A stretch of DNA of 42,866 bases from Candidatus Heteroscillospira lomanii (GCA_904419385.1 CAJFRI010000004.1:1-42866); one strand, 5' to 3'. Counted from the first letter of the stretch, positions 20,772 to 32,091 are shown. Numbers and translations are program-made. Notes: generated by a model not told the origin, from the letters alone.

Positions 20772-21590
20772 TTATATTTTTATAAATTCCGGTTTGCGCT
20801 GTTTGAACACGGTGACGTACTCAAATCCCGCCTCGCGCAGGAGCTCATACCCGCGCTCGCAGCCGACGCTGGCGTCGGCGGTGCAGTGCGCGTCGCTGCC
20901 TATGGTGATGATCTCGCCGCCGAGCTCGCGGTAGCGCTTTATCACGGAGAACGAGGGTATGGTGTCGTGTATGCCGGGGTTGCGCAGGCCGGAGCAGTTC
21001 ATCTCTATGCCGCGGCCGTTTTGGATGAGATGGCGGAATATGGTGTCGAGCTCGTCGCCGTAGTTCTGCATGGTGAGCGGCAGGTCGAACCCGTCGCGCA
21101 GCATATAGCGGCGCGTGTAGCCGATGTGGGCCATCACGTCGTAGAAATCGAGGTGCGACAGCTCGAGCAGCTCGGAGACATAGAGCGCGAGATACTGGCG
21201 GCAGTCGCTCATTGAGATGTAGCGCAGCACGGAGAAATCCGGCGTGTCGCGCAGGTTGTGCAGCGAGCCGATGACGAAATCGAGCCCGTCGGTCGAGGCG
21301 ATCTGCTCGGCTCTTGCGAGGTCGTGGTTGCCCTGGCCGAGCTCGATGCCGCAGCGCACCTCCATGTCCGCGGGTACGGCGGCGCAGGTCTCTGCGTGCT
21401 GGCGGAGTATCTCCGGCCAGACGTCGAAACAGTGCTCGTCGGCCCTGCCGGTGCTGTAGTTGTCGAGATCGACATGGTCTGTGAAGCACATGAGCCTCAC
21501 GCCGCGGTCATACGAGGCGAGAGCCATGTCGGCCATCTTGTCGTGCGCGTCTGAGGAGCATGTGCTGTGGATGTGAAAATCTGTGAGCAT
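20772..21590 (-). CDS. PHP-domain phosphatase, histidinol-phosphatase-like
   Basis: MLTDFHIHSTCSSDAHDKM..., 'CFTDHVD', 'CGIELGQG', 'GSLHNL', 'IGSDAH'; start at ATG 21590 (the track's 567-aa ORF extends too far upstream). Confidence 0.88.
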   Translation of the reverse strand: MLTDFHIHSTCSSDAHDKMADMALASYDRGVRLMCFTDHVDLDNYSTGRADEHCFDVWPEILRQHAETCAAVPADMEVRCGIELGQGNHDLARAEQIASTDGLDFVIGSLHNLRDTPDFSVLRYISMSDCRQYLALYVSELLELSHLDFYDVMAHIGYTRRYMLRDGFDLPLTMQNYGDELDTIFRHLIQNGRGIEMNCSGLRNPGIHDTIPSFSVIKRYRELGGEIITIGSDAHCTADASVGCERGYELLREAGFEYVTVFKQRKPEFIKI

Positions 21591-21625
21591 AATAAACACC
21601 CAGCCTTTTATATTGGATTCCGCGC

Positions 21626-23515
21626 TCAGAAGGGCCATGCGCCTGGGAACCAGCGCAGCAGGGCGCTGGTGTAGCGTATGGAAAACGGTATGCCCGTGAG
21701 CACGGGATAGAACATTACAAAGAGCACCGCGCTGCCCGCGCAGAAGCTGTATATCCACGGGCGCCAGTTCTTGACGTATTCGCACACCTGCGCGAATACA
21801 TAGCCGAGCGCGACGGCGAGGAACAGCATGCACGGGAAATAGTGATATGCAAAGGTGAGCCTGGAAATAAAGACCCACGGCAGCAGCGAGGCGAGATAAC
21901 CGGCGGAGATCATGCCGGCGCGGAAGTCGCGCCGCCTGACCGTGCGCCAGAACATATACAGCATGGCGACGAAGCCGCCCCAGCAGAGCATGGGACCGTT
22001 GAAAGCGCCGAAAGCGGATTTGGTCGTGTCGCTGATATAGTCGAGATAGTAGAGTATGGGGCGGGCGTCGATGATCCACATCCACCAGCGCGAGGCGTAA
22101 GGATGCGTGGCCTCGAGGCCGCTGTGATAGGTGAACATGAACACCTGGTTCTCCCACACGATGTCGAAATACTCGCGCGTGAAGAACATGCCCATGCCGT
22201 CGAGCCCCGCGGCCCTGCCGTAGGGGTAATAGCTCACATAGTAGATCACGAGCGGGACTGCGACGAAAAAGATGAGGCAGAAGAAAATATTGCCGATGAG
22301 CCCCCGCGTCATCTCGCGGAGCCGTCCGCACTTTTTGAGGTACACGCCCCTGCATATCCAGTATGCCAGCCAGATGACGGCAAGCCCGGCCCCGGCATAG
22401 ATCACCGTCCACTTCGACGCGCAGCCGACGCCCCAGAGCACGCCGCTCAGCCCGAGCGGAACGAGCCGGCGCCACAGCCGCGTCTCGTCGGGGTCCTGCC
22501 GCACGAAGATGAACATGAACAGGAACGACGCGAGTATGAAGAACACCGCGTAGGTGTCGATGGTGGCGATGCGGGTCTGCACGAAGTGCATGAAATCAAA
22601 GGCGAACACAAAAGTCGCCGCGGCGGCCGCCGGAGTCGAGCCGAACATGAGCTTCAGCAGGATATACAGCAGCGGCAGCATGAGCACTCCGAACAGCGTG
22701 CCCATAAAGCGCCAGCCGAACGGCGTCATGCCGAACAGCCTTATGCCGAGGGATATGATGAGCTTGCCGAGCGGCGGATGGCTCACCTCGTAAGGCTCGA
22801 CGTTTTCAATGTGCTCCAGAGCCGTGCGGGCGTGGTATATCTCATCGAAATACGTGCTGTTCATGTATGTCATGCGCTCAGGCACGAGCTGCTGCTCGTC
22901 GAAGAGCGCGGCGTCCGCGCCGGAGTATGCGGGCTCGATGAGCTCGCCCGACGGGGTCTTGAAGGCTATCTCCGCGAGGTCGAGCCTGTCGTTGGCCGTG
23001 AGGCGCACATATCTGGCGCTGAACGTGAGAGGTATGGTCTCGTCCGAGCCGTCTCCGGCCGGCACCTCGACAGTCAGCCATTTGAACAGCTGGTTGTAGT
23101 TCTGCGTCATCGCGTCGGAGCTCTCCCAGGTCTCGCCGTCGGCGGAGTACTCGAGCGTGTAGCTCCCGGTGTGCAGTGAGGAAAAGTACATGACGCTCCC
23201 CACCTCGCGCACTTCGCCAAAGTCGAACTCGGCGGTGTCGCCGCTCTCAAAAGCGCGGCAGCTCTGCGGCGCCTCGGTGTCGCCCAGCATGAAAAACGCG
23301 AAAAACGCATAGACGAGGCTTATTATGAGCATCAGCGCCGCATCCCGCCTCGTGAGGCTATACCTCGGCGACACGGTCGCAAGACGGGGGTAGTCCGGCG
23401 CGGCCGGTTCAGGCCACGGCATGCCCTCGGGGCGGACCTGGCGGTAGATCCCGACATACCACAGCAGTATTAAGAAAAGCACCGATACCGGCAGCACGAC
23501 AATGAGCTTATCCAT
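21626..23515 (-). CDS. Dolichyl-phosphate-mannose-protein mannosyltransferase-like (PMT, GT39) with an inserted discoidin-like domain
   Basis: 'STYFDEIYHARTALEHIENVEPYEVSHPPLGKLIISLGIRLFGMTPFGWRFMGTL', multiple TMs; F5/8-type-C-like segment between TM2 and the DE motif. Confidence 0.85.
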   Translation of the reverse strand: MDKLIVVLPVSVLFLILLWYVGIYRQVRPEGMPWPEPAAPDYPRLATVSPRYSLTRRDAALMLIISLVYAFFAFFMLGDTEAPQSCRAFESGDTAEFDFGEVREVGSVMYFSSLHTGSYTLEYSADGETWESSDAMTQNYNQLFKWLTVEVPAGDGSDETIPLTFSARYVRLTANDRLDLAEIAFKTPSGELIEPAYSGADAALFDEQQLVPERMTYMNSTYFDEIYHARTALEHIENVEPYEVSHPPLGKLIISLGIRLFGMTPFGWRFMGTLFGVLMLPLLYILLKLMFGSTPAAAAATFVFAFDFMHFVQTRIATIDTYAVFFILASFLFMFIFVRQDPDETRLWRRLVPLGLSGVLWGVGCASKWTVIYAGAGLAVIWLAYWICRGVYLKKCGRLREMTRGLIGNIFFCLIFFVAVPLVIYYVSYYPYGRAAGLDGMGMFFTREYFDIVWENQVFMFTYHSGLEATHPYASRWWMWIIDARPILYYLDYISDTTKSAFGAFNGPMLCWGGFVAMLYMFWRTVRRRDFRAGMISAGYLASLLPWVFISRLTFAYHYFPCMLFLAVALGYVFAQVCEYVKNWRPWIYSFCAGSAVLFVMFYPVLTGIPFSIRYTSALLRWFPGAWPF

Positions 23516-23546
23516 GGGCGTCTCCAGTGTTGTTTAATGACGATAC

Positions 23547-23575
23547 ATTATACTACAAGTGTTGTCGATTGTCTA
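23547..23575 (-). promoter_or_regulatory. Sigma-A-type promoter for the PMT operon
   Basis: Minus strand TAGACA-N17-TATAAT. Confidence 0.5.
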
Positions 23576-23611
23576 TCGATTCAGTCCGTGAGTTTGCACA
23601 AAGTCGCATAT

Positions 23612-23653
23612 TAGATTTACATAATCAATAAATTATTTGATTATGTAAATCTA
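23612..23653. repeat. 17-bp perfect AT-rich inverted repeat overlapping the rluA-family 3' end
   Basis: TAGATTTACATAATCAA-taaattat-TTGATTATGTAAATCTA. Confidence 0.95.
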
Positions 23654-24527
23654 TTCCGGAAGCTTCTGCCGCGGCAGACATGTCGTCCGGCATCCGGCAG
23701 CTCATCTCGATGCGCGCCTGAGTCAGCGGATGTATGAGCGTGAGTTCGGCTGAGTGCAGCGCCGGGCGCGATATGAGCGGCGAGGCGCTGCCGTACATCG
23801 CGTCGCCGACGAGCGCGCAGCCCATGTGGGCGAGATGCACCCTTATCTGGTGCGTCCGCCCGGTGAGCAGGCGCAGCCGCACGAGCGAAGCTGAGCCGGA
23901 ACTCGCGAGAGTCTTGTATTGCGTAACGGCTTTCACACCGTCATGCGAGACATAGCGCATGTATGAACCCGGCACGCGCGCGATGGGCAGGTCGATCTCG
24001 CCGCACGGAGGGTCGGGAACTCCCGCGCAGAGCGCGACATAGCGGCGCGCGAATGAGTCGCCGTGCAGCATGCGGCGCAGCCGCTCGGTCATATAGGCGT
24101 TTTTCGCCGCGACCATGATGCCCGACGTGCCTCGGTCGAGCCTCGTTATCAGGTGGGGGCTCTGACCAAGGTATGCGGCCAGCATCTCAGTCACTGTGGC
24201 GCTGCCGCCGGCGCTCCCGTGGGAGGCCATGCCGGCCGGTTTGTTGATGATGAGCAGGTCGTCGTCCTCAAAGAGCACGTCGGGCTCCGGTCCTTCCCAT
24301 GCGCCCGGCGCGTCGCCGCCGGGATCTCCAACCTCGGCGGTGAGCACGTCGCCCGCGTGCAGGAGGTCCGTCGTGCGCGCGCGGACGCCGTTTATGCAGA
24401 TGCCGCGCTCGCGCAGCTTTATCCTTGAGATGAGGCCGCGCGCGAGGTGCAGCCTGTTTTTTAGCACCCATTTCACCTGTTTTCCGTCGAGATCAGGGCC
24501 TATTTCCATTCTCAGCGTGCGCATTTG
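23625..24527 (-). CDS. RluA-family pseudouridine synthase
   Basis: 'LLIINKPAGMASHGSAG', 'LITRLDRGTSGIMVAAKN', 'LLTGRTHQIRVHLAHMGCALVGDAMYG'; start uncertain (24527 or 24575). Confidence 0.92.
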   Translation of the reverse strand, partial: QMRTLRMEIGPDLDGKQVKWVLKNRLHLARGLISRIKLRERGICINGVRARTTDLLHAGDVLTAEVGDPGGDAPGAWEGPEPDVLFEDDDLLIINKPAGMASHGSAGGSATVTEMLAAYLGQSPHLITRLDRGTSGIMVAAKNAYMTERLRRMLHGDSFARRYVALCAGVPDPPCGEIDLPIARVPGSYMRYVSHDGVKAVTQYKTLASSGSASLVRLRLLTGRTHQIRVHLAHMGCALVGDAMYGSASPLISRPALHSAELTLIHPLTQARIEMSCRMPDDMSAAAEASGIDLHNQIIY

Positions 24528-24548
24528 CATCCCTCCGGTAAGAAAAAA

Positions 24549-24578
24549 CGGCTGATGAAAATGCATCAGCCGCATTTA
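24549..24578 (-). terminator. Terminator of the hrcA-grpE-dnaK-dnaJ operon
   Basis: CGGCTGATG-aaaatg-CATCAGCCG followed by TTTTTT on the minus strand. Confidence 0.75.
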
Positions 24579-24580
24579 TG

Positions 24581-25738
24581 TCATTTTTTCCGCCTTTTTT
24601 TATCGAAAAAGCCGCCGCGTTTCTCCTCGCCGGAGCCGGAAGCGGAGCCAGCAAGTGATTCGTCGAATTTGCGCAGGAGCTCTTTCTGCTCGCGGGTGAG
24701 GTTTTTCGGCGTCTGCACCGTCACAGTGACATACTGGTCGCCGCGTCCGCCGCCGCGCAGATAGGGTATGCCCTTGCCGCGCAGACGGAAGGTGGTGCCG
24801 GTCTCGGTGCCCTCGGGGATGGTGTATTTCACGTTGCCGTCGAGGGTCGGCACCTCGACTTCTCCGCCGAGCGCGGCCTTTGCAAAGCTTATCGGCATCG
24901 CATACAGCACGGAGCTGCCGTCGCGCTCGAAGTAGCGGTGCGGCGCGACGGAGACGGTGATGAGCAGGTCGCCGCCCGGGCCTCCGTTGGTACCGGCATT
25001 GCCCTGGCCGCGCAGGGATATGGTCTGGCCGTCGTCTATGCCGGCGGGGATGTTGACGGAGATCTTGCGCTGACGGCGCACTGTGCCGCTGCCGCGGCAG
25101 GCGTCGCACGGCTCCTTGATTATCTTGCCGCGCCCGCCGCACCTCGGGCACGGGCCGGAGGTGGAGAACATGCCGAGCGGTGTGCGCTGCTGCTGCCTGA
25201 CTGTGCCGCTGCCGCCGCACTGGGGACAGGTCTCAACGCTGCTGCCGGGCTTGGCTCCGCTGCCGCCGCAGGACTCGCAGGTCTCTGTGCGCGGGATGCT
25301 GACCTCCTTGGAGCAGCCGAAAGCCGCCTCCTCAAAGGTGATGTTCACGGACACGCGGATATTGTCGCCGCGGCGCGGGCCGCTGCGGCTCGACTGCCCG
25401 CCGCCAAATATGTCGCCGAAGCCGCCGCCGAATATATCGCCGAATATGTCGCCGAAGCCGCCAAAACCGCCGAAGCCGCCGCCTGCGCCTGCACCGGCGC
25501 CGAACGACGGGTCGAACGCTGCATGGCCGAACTGGTCATACTTGGCGCGCTTTTCAGAGTCGGACAGGACTTCGTATGCTTCGTTGAGCTCTTTGAACCT
25601 GGCCTCGCAGTCCTTGTCGTTCGGGTGCAGATCGGGGTGGCAGGTCTTGGCAAGGCGGCGGTATGCTTTTTTTATCTCATCCTCCGAGGCGCCCTTTTTC
25701 AGCCCGAGCACCTCGTAGTAATCGCGTTTGTCTGCCAT
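24581..25738 (-). CDS. dnaJ: Chaperone DnaJ
   Basis: J-domain '[31 protein letters not shown]', G/F region, four CxxCxGxG zinc motifs; start MADKRDYYE at 25738. Confidence 0.97.
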   Translation of the reverse strand: MADKRDYYEVLGLKKGASEDEIKKAYRRLAKTCHPDLHPNDKDCEARFKELNEAYEVLSDSEKRAKYDQFGHAAFDPSFGAGAGAGGGFGGFGGFGDIFGDIFGGGFGDIFGGGQSSRSGPRRGDNIRVSVNITFEEAAFGCSKEVSIPRTETCESCGGSGAKPGSSVETCPQCGGSGTVRQQQRTPLGMFSTSGPCPRCGGRGKIIKEPCDACRGSGTVRRQRKISVNIPAGIDDGQTISLRGQGNAGTNGGPGGDLLITVSVAPHRYFERDGSSVLYAMPISFAKAALGGEVEVPTLDGNVKYTIPEGTETGTTFRLRGKGIPYLRGGGRGDQYVTVTVQTPKNLTREQKELLRKFDESLAGSASGSGEEKRGGFFDKKRRKK

Positions 25739-25791
25739 ATGTTTCAGGTCCTTTCGCAAGGATATGTTTTCCGCCGCTTAAACGCAGCATT

Positions 25792-25819
25792 GCGCAGGCG
25801 GGTGCAGACCCGCCTGCGC
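25792..25819. other. 12-bp perfect GC-rich stem-loop in the dnaK-dnaJ spacer
   Basis: GCGCAGGCGGGT-gcag-ACCCGCCTGCGC; no T-run. Confidence 0.85.
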
Positions 25820-25840
25820 GCCTCAAACGGCCGGAGCCGT

Positions 25841-27718
<1,878 letters not shown>

Positions 27719-27754
27719 TCAGTAGCTTATATGATAAAGTTGGTTTATACGGAT

Positions 27755-28321
27755 TCAGTTTGCGACCTGGACCATGCTGAAGCGGATGACCTTGTCGCCG
27801 AGCTTGAAGCCCTTTTCAAATTCCAGGACTATCTCGCCCTCGCCGTATTGGTCGTCCTCCAGGTGCATGACGGCGTTGTGCAGGGCGGGGTCGAACTTCT
27901 GTCCGACGGCCTCTATCTCCGTCACTCCGAGCTTTGCGAGGATGTCGCGCAGCTGGTTCATAGTCATCTCAACGCCCTTGCGGTAGGCCTCGTCGGCGGT
28001 CTCCTGCTTGAGCGCGCGGCTCAGGTTGTCATAGACCGGCAGGAACTTCACCACGGTGTCGGCGCGGACGTCGGCAAATATCGCTTCGCGCTCCTTTGCG
28101 CTGCGTTTTCTGAAGTTGTCATACTCGGCTGCGAGCCGGAGGTATTTATCTTTTTCGGCCTTGAGCTGCTCCTCAAGCGGGTCGGCCTCCGGCTGGGCCG
28201 CGGCCTGGCCGTCGGTCTCGGAGGTCTCGATCTCAGGAGCTTCGGCCTGAGGAGCTTCAGCCTGGCCGTTTGCGGGCTCGGATGCGGCCTCGTTCTGGCC
28301 CTTTTCCTTTTTCTTACTCAT
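27755..28321 (-). CDS. grpE: Nucleotide exchange factor GrpE
   Basis: 'KYLRLAAEYDNFRKRSAKEREAIFADVRADTVVKFLPVYDNLSRAL'; start MSKKK at 28321. Confidence 0.96.
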   Translation of the reverse strand: MSKKKEKGQNEAASEPANGQAEAPQAEAPEIETSETDGQAAAQPEADPLEEQLKAEKDKYLRLAAEYDNFRKRSAKEREAIFADVRADTVVKFLPVYDNLSRALKQETADEAYRKGVEMTMNQLRDILAKLGVTEIEAVGQKFDPALHNAVMHLEDDQYGEGEIVLEFEKGFKLGDKVIRFSMVQVAN

Positions 28322-29408
28322 GTATGTCATCTCCTTTGATCAGCTTGTTCTGGAGCTCCGGCGGGAGCTCGTGCCCCGAGGCGAACATTTTGCTCAGCCC
28401 CGCGGCTATGTAGCTCAGCTTTGCGGCAACATCGGAGTAGTCCATCCTCGTCGGGCCGACGACGCCGATGAAGCCCCGGGTGCCGTCACCGGCGTTGTAC
28501 GACGCCATGACGACGCTTGAATCCTTGAGCTCTTCGGCCACGTTTTCCGGACCGATGATGACTTTGACGTTGCCCCTGCCCTCTGCCTGTGCGCCGAGCG
28601 CCGGCAGATCGAGCAGATGGCTGCTGTCGGACAGATAATTCATGAGGTCGTGCGCCTTGTCGGGATCGCGGAACTCCGGCTGACGGAGGAGATTGGTCGT
28701 CCCGGAGACGAAGGCGGACGCGCTCCTGGTCTCGCTGAGCACTTCCAGCACAAAACCGACGATCACGGCGACGAGCCCATAGGTGTCGCTGACGGCGCGC
28801 TCGGTCGTGCGGATGAGCTGCTCGGTCACCTTGTCTTCAGTTATCCCGGTGAAGTTGGCGTTGAACACCGTGGCGAGCTTTTGTGTCATCTCGCGCTCGA
28901 CTGAGAACGGGAGATTTACCAGCTTGTTTTTCACGGCATTGTTGCTGAGCATGGCGACTATGATGAATGTGTTGGTGTCGACATATATGATGTCGAAGCG
29001 CTTCACCGTCACGGGCTCGGACGGGGCGGCGAGGGCGAGCGCAGGATAGTTCGTGAGGCTGCTCGTGAGCTTGCCGACGTCGGAGAGGACGCGGTCGAGC
29101 TCGAGCATCTTCTGGCTCATGCTGCGGTTTATCTCCTCGGTCTCCTCGATGGAGAGCCGGTGCTTTTTCATGAGCTCGTTGACATACAGCCTGTATCCCG
29201 CGGCGGAGGGCACGCGCCCGGCCGAGGTGTGAGGCTGCTCAAGATAACCCATGGCGGTGAGCTCGGCCATTTCGTTGCGTATCGTGGCGCTCGAAAAACC
29301 GAGACCGGCGTTCTGCGCGATGGTCTTGGAGCCGACCGGCTCGGCTGTCGAGATGTATTCGTCGACTATGGCGGCGAGTATTTTCTTTTTCCTTTCGCTT
29401 ATCTCCAT
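28314..29408 (-). CDS. hrcA: Heat-inducible transcription repressor HrcA
   Basis: 'MEISERKKKILAAIVDEYISTAEPVGSKTIAQNAGLGFSSATIRNEMAELTAMGYLEQPHTSAGRVPSAAGYRLYV'; overlaps grpE by 8 bp. Confidence 0.97.
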   Translation of the reverse strand: MEISERKKKILAAIVDEYISTAEPVGSKTIAQNAGLGFSSATIRNEMAELTAMGYLEQPHTSAGRVPSAAGYRLYVNELMKKHRLSIEETEEINRSMSQKMLELDRVLSDVGKLTSSLTNYPALALAAPSEPVTVKRFDIIYVDTNTFIIVAMLSNNAVKNKLVNLPFSVEREMTQKLATVFNANFTGITEDKVTEQLIRTTERAVSDTYGLVAVIVGFVLEVLSETRSASAFVSGTTNLLRQPEFRDPDKAHDLMNYLSDSSHLLDLPALGAQAEGRGNVKVIIGPENVAEELKDSSVVMASYNAGDGTRGFIGVVGPTRMDYSDVAAKLSYIAAGLSKMFASGHELPPELQNKLIKGDDIHE

Positions 29409-29445
29409 AGTGTTCACCGTTTCTGGCAGTCGCCAAAAATCTTTG

Positions 29446-29472
29446 CTAGCACTCATCCTCTCTGAGTGCTAA
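29446..29472 (-). promoter_or_regulatory. CIRCE element (HrcA operator)
   Basis: cTAGCACTC-atcctctct-GAGTGCTAA; matches TTAGCACTC-N9-GAGTGCTAA at 17/18. Confidence 0.97.
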
Positions 29473-29476
29473 ATAC

Positions 29477-29505
29477 AATCTAGCACCAAAACATCACATT
29501 GTCAA
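29477..29505 (-). promoter_or_regulatory. Sigma-A-type promoter for the hrcA operon
   Basis: Minus strand TTGACA-N17-TAGATT immediately upstream of CIRCE. Confidence 0.75.
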
Positions 29506-29556
29506 GGGGCGGGTAAGTACTTTTGAAAAAATGTTCATAATTTTGCCTGCCGGCTC

Positions 29557-29586
29557 TTGACAGGGGGAACAAAGCAAGAATGGTAT
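29557..29586 (+). promoter_or_regulatory. Sigma-A-type promoter for the lipoprotein pair
   Basis: TTGACA-N18-TGGTAT. Confidence 0.55.
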
Positions 29587-29627
29587 TCGTCATAAAAGCA
29601 CATACATTGTGAAAAGGGGAGGATGAG

Positions 29628-30533
29628 ATGAAGAGGGCATGCGTTGTGCTGCTGGCTCTCGCCGTGCTCGCGGGCTGCGCCCCTGCGGCGCCGGTTCCGA
29701 CACCGGAGCCCACGCCGGAGACGACTCCGGAGGCGGAGTTTTATTTCACGCGGGAGAATTTCCCGGTGCTCGACGGGTCGACCTCCATGGTCCCGCTGGC
29801 GGAGGCCGCGGCCGCCGTCCTGCTCGGCGAGGACGATGCGTCCGACCTCATCAGTTTCAACCGAACGAGCCAGTCGTTCCGCAACCTGGCGAACGGGAAC
29901 TGCGATGCGCTCGTCGTGGCCGAACCGGCGGAAAACGTGTTTACTGAGCTGAGCGACATGGGGTTTGAATACGACATGGCAAAGATACTGAACGATGCGC
30001 TCATCTTCGTCGTGAGCGAGGACAATCCCGTGGACAGCCTCACGGCCGGACAGGTGCGCGGGATATACTCAGGCGAGATAACGAACTGGTCCGAGGTCGG
30101 CGGCGACGATGTGGAGATAGTGCCGTTCCAGCGCAACGCCGAGGCCGGTTCTCAGGCGGCAATGCTGCGCGTCGTCATGGACGGCACGCCGATGATGGAG
30201 CCGCCCGAGGACTATGTCATCGACAGCATGGGCGGCCTGATGGAGTCCGTGCGCAATTTCGACGGGTCGGCCGGTGCGATAGGCTACAGCGTCTACTACT
30301 ACGCAAACGACATGCGTATGGCAGAGGGGCTGAAGATCATCTCCGTCGACGGCGTCGCCCCGTCGGACGAGAGCATCGCGGCCGGGGAGTATCCCTTCCT
30401 TGTGCCGGGATATGCCGTCGTCGCGCACAGCGAACCCGCCGGCAGCCCCGCGCGCATATTCTGGGACTGGCTCCAGAGCGAGGAGGGGCAGTATCTCATC
30501 GCAGAGATGGGCTATGTGCCCGCTGCGGGGTGA
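29628..30533 (+). CDS. PstS-like periplasmic-binding lipoprotein (orphan)
   Basis: Lipobox 'VLAGCAPAAP'; 'LDGSTSMVPLAEA', 'IYSGEITNWSEVGGDDVEIVPFQRNAEAGSQAAM', 'GAIGYSVYYYAN'. Confidence 0.85.
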   Translation: MKRACVVLLALAVLAGCAPAAPVPTPEPTPETTPEAEFYFTRENFPVLDGSTSMVPLAEAAAAVLLGEDDASDLISFNRTSQSFRNLANGNCDALVVAEPAENVFTELSDMGFEYDMAKILNDALIFVVSEDNPVDSLTAGQVRGIYSGEITNWSEVGGDDVEIVPFQRNAEAGSQAAMLRVVMDGTPMMEPPEDYVIDSMGGLMESVRNFDGSAGAIGYSVYYYANDMRMAEGLKIISVDGVAPSDESIAAGEYPFLVPGYAVVAHSEPAGSPARIFWDWLQSEEGQYLIAEMGYVPAAG

Positions 30534-30537
30534 CGGC

Positions 30538-32085
30538 ATGAAGAAAAAGCTTTTGCTTCTGGCATCGGCGCTGGCCGTGCTCGCAGGCTGCGCCCCTGCT
30601 GCTCCGACTCCGACGCCGGAGCCGGCACAGACGGCAGCGCCGCAGTTTTCCGAGCCGAGCGGCGTATACGCCGACTGGTCTAAGCTGCACGGCTATGAGC
30701 CGCCCGCTGAGATAGGCACGCGCCTGTCGCCCGGGCCGCTCACGGAGATAGAGCCGTCCGACGATTACGGCCTGCTCATCCCCTACGCCGGTGAGGCCGT
30801 GTATACGAGCGACGGATGGGCGAGCCAGTATGTGGCCCAGTACTATAAATATGGGATGGTGACCAGCGGCGGCTGCGTCGTGCTCGACCCGGTGCTCGAC
30901 TCGGCCTGGACCATAGAGGGCGAGCGCGGCAGCGTCTACGTTCTCGAAAAGAGAGGGGACGAAGGCTCCGTCAAAGCCGTATGCGCGCTCGACGGGAGCT
31001 GGTGCACCGGATTCGACTATGAGAGCGTGAGCATGACCGGCGACGGTTATCTCTGCCTGCTCAATCTCAGCTGGGACGACAGCGGCGCTCCGGACCCGGA
31101 GGGGCTCGCGAAAGGCTGCATCATGGATCTCGAGGGCGATGTCGTCTTCCGCCTCTCAGAGATGCAGCCCGACGGCCGTCTCGACGGGGATGCCAACATG
31201 CTCCAGAGCCTTGCGATGAACATGAGCGGCGGCCGAAGCCTGGCGCAGCTCAAGGACGGCAATGTTGCCTTCATGGGGCTCGACGGCGGCATACTCGACG
31301 CGGGATACGACAACGGCGAATTCCTGAGCGCCTTTCAGTTCGACGGCGGCACGGCTTTTGTCAAGGACATCGCCACCGGGCTGTGGGGCGTCATAGACAC
31401 AGACGGCGGCTGGGTCTGCGAGCCGGTTTACGCCGAGGTGTATTACCAGACGGGCATGTACTCCGCACTCACCACCGACGGGCGCGGGGTGCTCATCGAC
31501 GGCTCCGGACAGCAGCTCTGGCCGGGCGTCACCGCGGAGCTCACACGGTCGTATATAAAGCTCGAGAACGGCTTCATGTCCGCCGATTACAACACCTATC
31601 CTCCCGTATACGCCGGGAGCGACGGCGGCGCGCTGCCGTCGGGGAACTATTTCTGGTGCCCGCCCGGTTCCGGAGCGGCGCTGCTCTGCGGGGATGAGGG
31701 GGAGTACTACTCCTATGACGGCGCGTCCCTCACGCCGCTCCCGTACATACCGCCCGGCAGCGTGGGTTCTGTTTGGGACGACGTGATAGTTGCCTCTCAG
31801 GACGGAAAAGTCTATTTATTCGACTTCGAGGGCAGCGAGCTCCTGTCTCAGGAGGGAAACTACGCCACAGTAAGCAGAGACGCCGTGACCGGCGAGCTGT
31901 ATTTCCTTAACTACAAGGCAAACGGCTCGGTCGCGGTCACCTCCATGGACGGCAGGGAGATACACGGCGGCACGGGCATGACCATAGCGGGCGGCTATGT
32001 GAACGCCGTCGGCGCGGCGAGCTCCGCCGTCGTCGACATGGACGGCACCTGCGTGTTCCGCACGGCCCTAGACATGGGAGACTGA
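30538..32085 (+). CDS. WG-repeat-containing lipoprotein, function unknown
   Basis: Start MKKKLLLLASALAVLAGCAPAAPTPTPEP at 30538; WG-like repeat 'LWGVIDTDGGWVCEPVYAEVYYQTGMYSALTTDGRGVLIDGSGQQLWPG'. Confidence 0.75.
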   Translation: MKKKLLLLASALAVLAGCAPAAPTPTPEPAQTAAPQFSEPSGVYADWSKLHGYEPPAEIGTRLSPGPLTEIEPSDDYGLLIPYAGEAVYTSDGWASQYVAQYYKYGMVTSGGCVVLDPVLDSAWTIEGERGSVYVLEKRGDEGSVKAVCALDGSWCTGFDYESVSMTGDGYLCLLNLSWDDSGAPDPEGLAKGCIMDLEGDVVFRLSEMQPDGRLDGDANMLQSLAMNMSGGRSLAQLKDGNVAFMGLDGGILDAGYDNGEFLSAFQFDGGTAFVKDIATGLWGVIDTDGGWVCEPVYAEVYYQTGMYSALTTDGRGVLIDGSGQQLWPGVTAELTRSYIKLENGFMSADYNTYPPVYAGSDGGALPSGNYFWCPPGSGAALLCGDEGEYYSYDGASLTPLPYIPPGSVGSVWDDVIVASQDGKVYLFDFEGSELLSQEGNYATVSRDAVTGELYFLNYKANGSVAVTSMDGREIHGGTGMTIAGGYVNAVGAASSAVVDMDGTCVFRTALDMGD

Positions 32086-32091
32086 TATAAG

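Noticed and set aside
21842-23179. 445-aa plus-strand ORF antisense to the PMT gene
   Set aside because: Charged low-complexity translation with no RBS or motif; the sense PMT frame is convincing.
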